Below the pieces are notes generated by a model that searched no databases, was not told the DNA's origin, and was given only the letters and a program-made list of their open reading frames with translations. Positions 15,518 to 20,185 of a DNA stretch of 20,185 bases are shown piece after piece. Position 1 is the stretch's first letter. The number at the start of each line of letters is the position of its first letter. The stretch spans positions 9,503-29,687 of the forward strand of contig MHDY01000160.1 in NCBI GenBank assembly GCA_001803705.1, read 5' to 3'. Position numbers and translations under genes: made by a program. The DNA is from Nitrospirae bacterium GWC2_56_14. Lineage in GTDB: Bacteria > Nitrospirota > UBA9217.

Positions 15518-15678
15518 GCTCTTTAGTAAGTAGCTGTTTAACAATCATATTCTAATGGCATGTAAGTTGCTAAGACAAGACGAATGAATTTTCAGTCACG
15601 TCCGGTTTTGCAGAGGGCGTGATGCGCAGCAGGCGCCAAAGAGCGGATTATATATTTTTGAAAATAGGAGTGATACTC

Positions 15679-16053
15679 GTGGGAAGAAGAACGCTGTTGG
15701 GAAAAAAGCAGGAAATGATCCATTTGATGGTGCTTATTGTTCTGGTGCTTTGTGTTCTTTCTGGGAAAGCACATGCAGCGGAAGAGTGCGGGGGGGCTGT
15801 CTCGTACGATGGCAAGGGAGCGGGGCAGGTGGTTTTTGACCGAACGGTGCATGTATCCAGGGGGCTTGCCTGTGCTGACTGCCATGAAGGATCGGCATTT
15901 TCATTCGCGCTCTTCGAGATGAAGAGGGGTGCCAGCAACGTATCGATGCGCAATATGGCGTTAGGAAGGTCTTGCGGGTATTGTCATGATGGAAAGCAGG
16001 CCTTTGCCACGACCGGCAGTTTGAACTGCTCCAAATGTCATCAAAAAAAATAA
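15679..16053 (+). CDS. c(7)-type triheme cytochrome, periplasmic
   Basis: A 124-residue exported cytochrome. The start is GTG 15679: AGGAG (15666-15670) lies eight bases before it. The frame is open from ATG 15619, but that start has a poorer context, and ATG 15715 is an alternative within the signal peptide. The signal peptide has a basic beginning (GRRTLLGKK) and a hydrophobic core, and ends around AHA (31-33). Three heme-binding CxxCH motifs follow: CADCH (65-69), CGYCH (99-103) and CSKCH (117-121). Conserved spacer features of the c7 family are VVFDRTVHVSRGLACADCH, with H58 as a likely distal ligand, and MKRGASNVSMRNMALGRSCGYCH. Such cytochromes carry electrons in the periplasm of metal-reducing and related anaerobes. 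No redox partner lies nearby. Confidence 0.9.
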   Translation: MGRRTLLGKKQEMIHLMVLIVLVLCVLSGKAHAAEECGGAVSYDGKGAGQVVFDRTVHVSRGLACADCHEGSAFSFALFEMKRGASNVSMRNMALGRSCGYCHDGKQAFATTGSLNCSKCHQKK

Positions 16054-16070
16054 AAAGCTGTGCCCCTTGC

Positions 16071-16120
16071 TTTTGTCCTTTCCCAGGGGTAGTGCGAGGG
16101 GGACTTTTCCGGATGTAAAA
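16071..16120. terminator. possible terminator between convergent genes
   Basis: CCCCTTGC pairs with GCGAGGGG with one mismatch across a loop of roughly 22 bases, followed by TTTTCC. It lies between the cytochrome stop on the plus strand and the minus-strand gene ending at 16138. The stem is imperfect, so the call is weak. Confidence 0.3.
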
Positions 16121-16137
16121 AAATTACTTCGTTTGCA

Positions 16138-16542
16138 TTAGTCGATGGAGATGGTGTAGCCGGAGAATTCCGGGAGCACACCGAGCATTTCATTCAACCC
16201 CGTCGCCTCGAACTTTCCGTAGGCCATCGAGTTGTCGTACAGCTTGATGACCTTTTTATTTATGTCCCGCTCGAACTTGCCCCCGCCGACGATCTGCCAC
16301 GACCTGTCCATAATCGTGAACTTCTCCCGCTTCACGTCGTATCTTCCCTCGATGCCCTTGTCCATGCAGAAGCGTTCGACGATATTCGCGTGGTATTTCG
16401 TGAATTCCTTGGGCGAAAGAACAAGATACAGCGTATTCCCATTCTTGATCTGGACAAACTTGCCTGCGACGACGGTCGGTTCAAGCGCTCCGGCGAGGAA
16501 AGTATAGTAGAAGGGAGTGTAGTCGATAAGGACTGTGGGCAT
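16138..16542 (-). CDS. PHPT1/Janus/Ocnus-like protein (putative phosphohistidine phosphatase fold)
   Basis: A 134-residue protein without signal peptide or membrane segment. I take ATG at 16542 because AGGTGA lies upstream (complement of 16554-16559); a GTG at 16557 would add five residues. The C-terminal half strikingly resembles human phosphohistidine phosphatase PHPT1 as I remember it: KYHANI (49-54) against EYHADI with the catalytic His (H51 against H53), GGGK (86-89) against GGGR (75-78), and LYDNSMAYG (101-109) against VYGYSMAYG. The spacing from the third Gly of GGG to the Ser of SMAYG is 17 residues in both. Differences: Lys replaces the phosphate-binding Arg, and about 13 extra residues lie between H51 and GGG. 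The partner histidine kinase or phosphoprotein is unknown. The fold is likely; activity is inferred. Confidence 0.6.
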   Translation of the reverse strand: MPTVLIDYTPFYYTFLAGALEPTVVAGKFVQIKNGNTLYLVLSPKEFTKYHANIVERFCMDKGIEGRYDVKREKFTIMDRSWQIVGGGKFERDINKKVIKLYDNSMAYGKFEATGLNEMLGVLPEFSGYTISID

Positions 16543-16640
16543 GATTAACGAGTTCACCTACAACGCTGGAGTTTTGTTTAGATGCCACAAACATCAAGCA
16601 CGGGTTGTAATTTGCAGAATGCAAGGGAAATTCGGGTGAT

Positions 16641-16670
16641 GTTAAAGGGGTTGGAAGACAAAGAAGTCAA
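16641..16670 (-). promoter_or_regulatory. possible promoter for the PHPT1-like gene
   Basis: On the minus strand TTGACT (complement of 16665-16670) is followed after 18 bases by TTTAAC (complement of 16641-16646), four of six to a -10. The TTGACT is duplicated just upstream within the sequence GGTTGACTTGTTGACTTC. This is tentative. Confidence 0.3.
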
Positions 16671-16702
16671 CAAGTCAACCTGACCCCATACGGTCTCAAA
16701 GT

Positions 16703-18760
16703 TTATAAGCGTTTTCCCGCTTCCCGAATTTGCTTAATTGCTGATTGGTCGACTAAATAATTATTCCAGAAGTGGGAATTAGTTGAGTCCCAGTTAATGA
16801 GCCAATTATAGCAGGCGTCAGCCTCTTTAAGGACGACGGACATCTCTCTCGATGGCTTTGACGTTGAAAGCCAATCTGCATAGACTTGAAGGGCTAGCCA
16901 CATTTCTGCTGTCCTCGCAAGATGCTGCGTAACAGCGTCTTGCTCATGCTCCGAGGTCCAAGGGAAATCGTGAGAGCACATCTGTTTTCCCGCTTCGCCC
17001 ATTGGTGCAGGTGCTTGTTGTGAATCATTTTTGGATCTTTTTGCAACTCGTTGCTGATTATCTGAAACGCGACGAATGCGCCAACTCAGGGATCGATACC
17101 AGGCTGAATCATTGCCATAGAACAGTTTCCCGTTATTATTTTTGAGAAACCGTGCCCATTCAAGACGTCCTGCAGCGCGCGTATCTGCGCTGAGCGCTGC
17201 CGCTTTTTCCCAGAAGGCTTTATTTGGAATATCGGTCGCTCGGATAATTCTTGCTGCTTCTGTCCACTTACCTTTTTCCGCAAACCTCACTCCCTGCTCG
17301 AACAATGCCTCTCGTTTTAGAATAGGATTTTTCGACAACTCTAGGACGTGGAGACCATCATCGTCAAGCATCACACGTATAAGATAATGTCGAACGTCCT
17401 CGGGGAGGTCGATGACCTGCGCTGCAAGGGCAATTTTGCCACGACGAAGATGATATGCTGCAGCAAGAATGGCCTGCTCTTTATCGGGCGCAAGCGAAAA
17501 AAGCTGCTTTGCCGCATTGTCCCATTGACACGTTTTCATGAGCGACAACGCTCTCAGCTTACCCCATAGCGATGTTGGGTTACGAGGTTGTTTTGGAAAC
17601 GAGTGAGGCAACTGTGCAAAGTATCCTTCGCGTATGGTCTTTGCCAACAGGCGTTCCTGAAGGTTGCTTGCCCATGGGCGGAGAAAATTCATTTCAGAGA
17701 GTTCCCACCATTTTGACCACTGTTCAGAGTTTATGTCCAGTGAAGGCAGCAGCGCCGAGAACAATATCGGATCCTTTATCTTATCAAGATTCTCAACTAA
17801 AGGAGCTTCGTAATTCATCAACATATAGCGCATTTCATATAACACTCGCGGTAATCTTCGGGGATAGATTGATAGAAGTTGGTTCCAGGCACGTTGGCGG
17901 TTCCCCTCAAAATAATAAATCCGAGTTTTCCAGAAAAGAACCAAATCAGCAAGCGGGTGCTGCGGATAGTCCTTGAGCCACAGGTCGGCAGATCGTTCAA
18001 GCTCACGCCAAGTATCCTTATGAACTTTTTTCCGGATATCATAGACCCACCCGTCGGGGACTTTATGGGCGAACTCATTTCGAAGAGAAATAAACCGCAA
18101 GGTGGCAGCTCGGGGGTGGTGCGGCTTGGCCGCGATAATTTCGTCAACCTTTTGACGGTCAAGCGTTCGAATTTCAAGAATATCCTGTAAGTCCTGCGGA
18201 AGTTTATTGCTTTCCTGTCGCGCCGAACTATCCCAGAATACAGATTTGACCAGGTGCAGATTGACATCTTTAAGATATGGTTGGAGTTCCAGAAACTCCA
18301 ACGCCTCGATGAACGCGGGCTGATACATGTCGGCCACCGCGGACGGCATATCGATCACCTGGTTAATAATCTGCTTTGCTTCTGTTTCGGCCGTTTCCCA
18401 ATCACCGCGCATGAGCGCCGATTCGAAAAGTTCTAATGCTGGTTGTCGAAATGATTCCGTGTTGTTCATGTAAACCAGAGTCCACAGGGGCTCGATCTCT
18501 TTCTGTTTCTCGAGCTTAAAGGGGTAAAGAAAAAGAAACTCGTCCCTGGTCCCCAATTCATAGTCACTTTGACTCGTTAGCAACTGCTCCAAGAGGTTGT
18601 CGAGAGGATGCATGGGGGCGTCCAAATCATACACAGCCGGCCCCCCGCAACAGAACGCGCTCTTCGAAATAAAGAGAGAGATTGTAAGAATTACCAAAGA
18701 CATTACGAGAACGATATTCTTTGTCAATTGCTGCTGTGAGCCAAATAAAGGTTTACCCAT
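16703..18760 (-). CDS. large exported helical-repeat protein, unknown function
   Basis: A 685-residue protein. It starts at ATG 18760 behind AGGAGG (complement of 18767-18772, six bases away). Residues 14-36 form a signal peptide; the mature part begins around CCGGPAVYDLDAPMHPLDN, and the two adjacent Cys at 37-38 do not form a classical lipobox. Most of the rest is predicted amphipathic helix; stretches such as KREALFEQGVRFAEKGKW followed by EAARIIRA look like TPR or lytic-transglycosylase-type superhelix repeats. Trp and Arg are frequent. I recognise no enzyme motif. The start overlaps the end of the upstream DUF3142 gene by 37 bases, so the two are translated as a unit and probably act together in the periplasm or outside. 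GC content is visibly lower than in the housekeeping block, hinting at acquisition. Confidence 0.7.
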   Translation of the reverse strand: MGKPLFGSQQQLTKNIVLVMSLVILTISLFISKSAFCCGGPAVYDLDAPMHPLDNLLEQLLTSQSDYELGTRDEFLFLYPFKLEKQKEIEPLWTLVYMNNTESFRQPALELFESALMRGDWETAETEAKQIINQVIDMPSAVADMYQPAFIEALEFLELQPYLKDVNLHLVKSVFWDSSARQESNKLPQDLQDILEIRTLDRQKVDEIIAAKPHHPRAATLRFISLRNEFAHKVPDGWVYDIRKKVHKDTWRELERSADLWLKDYPQHPLADLVLFWKTRIYYFEGNRQRAWNQLLSIYPRRLPRVLYEMRYMLMNYEAPLVENLDKIKDPILFSALLPSLDINSEQWSKWWELSEMNFLRPWASNLQERLLAKTIREGYFAQLPHSFPKQPRNPTSLWGKLRALSLMKTCQWDNAAKQLFSLAPDKEQAILAAAYHLRRGKIALAAQVIDLPEDVRHYLIRVMLDDDGLHVLELSKNPILKREALFEQGVRFAEKGKWTEAARIIRATDIPNKAFWEKAAALSADTRAAGRLEWARFLKNNNGKLFYGNDSAWYRSLSWRIRRVSDNQQRVAKRSKNDSQQAPAPMGEAGKQMCSHDFPWTSEHEQDAVTQHLARTAEMWLALQVYADWLSTSKPSREMSVVLKEADACYNWLINWDSTNSHFWNNYLVDQSAIKQIREAGKRL

Positions 18761-19554
18761 TCACCGCCTCCTGGAAAAATCCACACACCCTGGTATCCTG
18801 GAATTTCCGCGAACAAAGAAAGAGCAGAAAACCAAAGTTGGTGGTCGGTCGATTCATGAGAATGTGCACGCTCAAACGCCCCCAAACCGATGCGAAATGG
18901 CATGCTCTGGCGACGGAGGCGCAATGAAAGCCTGTCTAAAGTATTTTGATTCGCAGATATGCCCGTATCAAAAAGCTGTAAAATATGCCCAGTTACGATA
19001 CCCCGAAACAGCACGGAATAATCAGCATCATTGATGTGTACCGGCAAGCTGGTTATCCAGATATGCTTTCCTTTAAGGCTGCCCTTGGTAGCGATGCGCA
19101 CTGCGAGCGACCAGGCACTAAGCCGCCGCACGGGACAATCGTAATCGAGTTGCATTTCCTCTATATTGACGCCAGCGTCGGTTAAAAGCTTTATAAGGTT
19201 TTTAAGGCATGAATCTATATCATGTGCGATTTTATCCGGGCGTTCTTTATTCCATAGTGCATTAAGGCTATCGTCGATACGCACGATGAAGGCAGCCGAA
19301 CCAACGGACTTTGCGAGTTCCGGACTAATTGCGAGGTTCTGTACGATAGCACCGCGGGAAACAGTTATTGTACTGATCCATATGCAAGGTAAGATATTTG
19401 GAATTATCTTCCGAGACTCGAGAAATATTTTTTCATCCGCCCGCGACCATATCCATTGTCCGACGGAGAATCGGTTATTTCCGATCGCATTAGTGCTGTA
19501 AGAGTTGCTCACAGCAATGAAAAGGAGAATGGCAGCGACAATAGCTGTTTTCAT
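18724..19554 (-). CDS. DUF3142 domain-containing secreted protein
   Basis: A protein of about 276 residues from ATG 19554 (MKTAIVAAILLFIAVSNSYS, a good signal peptide). An upstream ATG at 19614 would add 20 residues; neither start has a clear ribosome binding site, so the start is uncertain. The family pattern of DUF3142 is visible: QWIWSR near the mature N-terminus, EEMQLDYDCPVRRLSAW in the middle, then IWITSLPVHI, GHILQLFDTG and MPFRIGLGAF, and the Trp/Gly-rich end YQGVWIFPGGGEWVNL. The QLDYDCP segment recalls the strand ends of TIM-barrel hydrolases, but no activity is established for the family. Its last 37 bases overlap the start of the 685-residue gene. It is AT-richer than the housekeeping genes to the left. 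Confidence 0.75.
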   Translation of the reverse strand: MKTAIVAAILLFIAVSNSYSTNAIGNNRFSVGQWIWSRADEKIFLESRKIIPNILPCIWISTITVSRGAIVQNLAISPELAKSVGSAAFIVRIDDSLNALWNKERPDKIAHDIDSCLKNLIKLLTDAGVNIEEMQLDYDCPVRRLSAWSLAVRIATKGSLKGKHIWITSLPVHINDADYSVLFRGIVTGHILQLFDTGISANQNTLDRLSLRLRRQSMPFRIGLGAFERAHSHESTDHQLWFSALSLFAEIPGYQGVWIFPGGGEWVNLYLAHSSN

Positions 19555-19664
19555 AAAGTAGACAAGCGAGCGAACTAACATAAAAAACAGAGCAGCGACT
19601 AAGGAAGGCATCATCGAATGACTAATACTAATAAGTGCCGTGTGAAAGTTACGATGTTTTCCAC

Positions 19665-19683
19665 AATCAGCTATGTGCTGATT
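19665..19683. repeat. short hairpin between the permease and DUF3142 genes
   Basis: AATCAGC (19665-19671) and GCTGATT (19677-19683) are perfect complements around TATGT. It lies just downstream of the permease stop on the minus strand. It lacks a T-run, so it could be a weak terminator, an RNA-protecting hairpin or an operator for the DUF3142 pair. Confidence 0.35.
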
Positions 19684-19697
19684 ACAGGACGTACTAA

Positions 19698-20185
19698 CTA
19701 CTCCCGTTGCCTCGGATCAAGCGCATCCCTGATACCCTCACCTAATAGATTGTAGCCCAGCACGGTAATGAGAATGGCAAGGCCCGGGAACGCCGACAAC
19801 CACCAGGCGATCTCGATGTTGTCCTTGCCCGCTGAAAGCAGGCTGCCCCAGCTTGGCGTCGGGGGCTGGACGCCGAGGCCGAGAAAGCTCAATCCCGACT
19901 CGATGAGGATGGCGCCGCCGATGCCCATGGTGGCGGAGACGAGGATGGGCGAGAGGCCGTTGGGCAGAATATGCTTCATGATGATGCGGCGGTCCGTGGC
20001 GCCGATGGCATGAGCCGCGATCACGAACTCGCGTTCCTTGGTGGTGATGAACTCGGCGCGCACGAGCCGGGCGGGCTCCATCCAGCTGGTGAGGCCGATG
20101 ATGATCATGATGTTGATGATGCTCGGTTCGAGAATGGCGATCACGGCGAGGATGAGGAAAATTGTGGGAATGCTCAGCATGATAT
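19698..20185 (-). CDS. ABC transporter permease, DppC/OppC family (partial)
   Basis: Only the C-terminal part (about 162 residues) is present; the reading frame runs off the right edge without a start, and the Met near 20180 is internal. It is an inner-membrane subunit of a peptide/nickel-type ABC importer. Visible signatures are the hydrophobic LSIPTIFLILAVIAIL helix, the EAA loop EFVIAAHAIGATDRRIIMKH, which contacts the ATPase, then LPNGLSPILVSATMGIGGAIL and the family-typical ESGLSFLGLGVQPPTPSWG. The end reads GEGIRDALDPRQRE, as in DppC. The rest of the operon (DppB, ATPases, binding protein) would lie to the right. GC is high again, unlike the neighbouring DUF3142 pair. Confidence 0.93.
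   Translation of the reverse strand, partial: IMLSIPTIFLILAVIAILEPSIINIMIIIGLTSWMEPARLVRAEFITTKEREFVIAAHAIGATDRRIIMKHILPNGLSPILVSATMGIGGAILIESGLSFLGLGVQPPTPSWGSLLSAGKDNIEIAWWLSAFPGLAILITVLGYNLLGEGIRDALDPRQRE

Larger units (their letters stand above)
15270..15678. other. structure-rich intergenic region, 409 bases
   Basis: There is no supported gene. The sequence holds at least five hairpin-forming segments: 15325-15360, a terminator at 15356-15387, 15397-15423, 15445-15462 and 15481-15517 (with a perfect 14-base palindrome). It lies between mltG and the triheme cytochrome. I could not match it to a known riboswitch; the c-di-GMP/cGAMP (GEMM) and cobalamin consensus were considered and do not fit. 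Confidence 0.5.

Noticed and set aside
15290..15520. Cyclic dinucleotide (GEMM) or cobalamin riboswitch before the cytochrome
   Set aside because: I compared with the consensus I remember and found neither the GEMM GNRA tetraloop/receptor words nor the B12 box; only generic hairpins remain.
18740..18760. The 685-residue protein as a lipoprotein
   Set aside because: The residues before the Cys pair (KSAFCC) do not fit a lipobox, so signal peptidase I processing is more likely.

Overview
The window looks like a chromosomal segment of a Gram-negative, probably anaerobic or metal-respiring bacterium of the Desulfobacterota or Nitrospirota type. The reasons are moderately high GC in most of the sequence, an outer-membrane barrel protein, lipobox and periplasmic proteins, a c7-type triheme cytochrome, a type IV pilus retraction ATPase, and the gene order pgpA, cinA, thpR, recA, recX, alaS, which I know from those groups. 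The lineage is an inference and I could not test it. There is no rRNA, tRNA, CRISPR array or recognisable transposase.

Layout, left to right. Bases 277-1411 hold two envelope genes: a small outer-membrane beta-barrel and a lipoprotein with two BamE-like repeats. Bases 1567-4215 hold pgpA, overlapped by four bases by a STAS plus histidine-kinase-like ATPase gene. A 547-base stretch with a dispersed repeat, a possible 53-residue ORF and a promoter with a palindromic operator follows. Next come a 60-residue conserved small protein and a STAS-like/winged-helix protein. The ATPase and STAS proteins together look like a partner-switching regulatory module. Bases 4328-12072 are a housekeeping block: cinA, thpR, recA, a pilT/pilU-type ATPase inserted between recA and recX, recX and alaS. 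Bases 12121-15269 hold a phasin-like protein, a UbiB/AarF family kinase-like protein and the septal/PG transglycosylase mltG. A structure-rich 409-base intergenic region follows, then a lone triheme cytochrome (15679-16053).

From 16138 to the end everything is on the minus strand. First is a small protein that I read as a bacterial relative of the PHPT1/Janus/Ocnus phosphohistidine phosphatase family. Then comes an AT-richer pair: a DUF3142 secreted protein overlapping a 685-residue exported helical-repeat protein. At the edge is a truncated DppC/OppC-type ABC permease.

Several intergenic regions carry dispersed repeats: an 18-base word shared exactly between 5569-5586 and 8655-8672, hairpin-rich elements near 2880 and 9297-9381, and two diverged inverted copies near 1513 and 2933. 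One of these supplies the recX start codon and another adjoins the pgpA start. The most interesting items are the PHPT1-like protein, the STAS/ATPase module with its operator-bearing small gene, and the DUF3142 pair.
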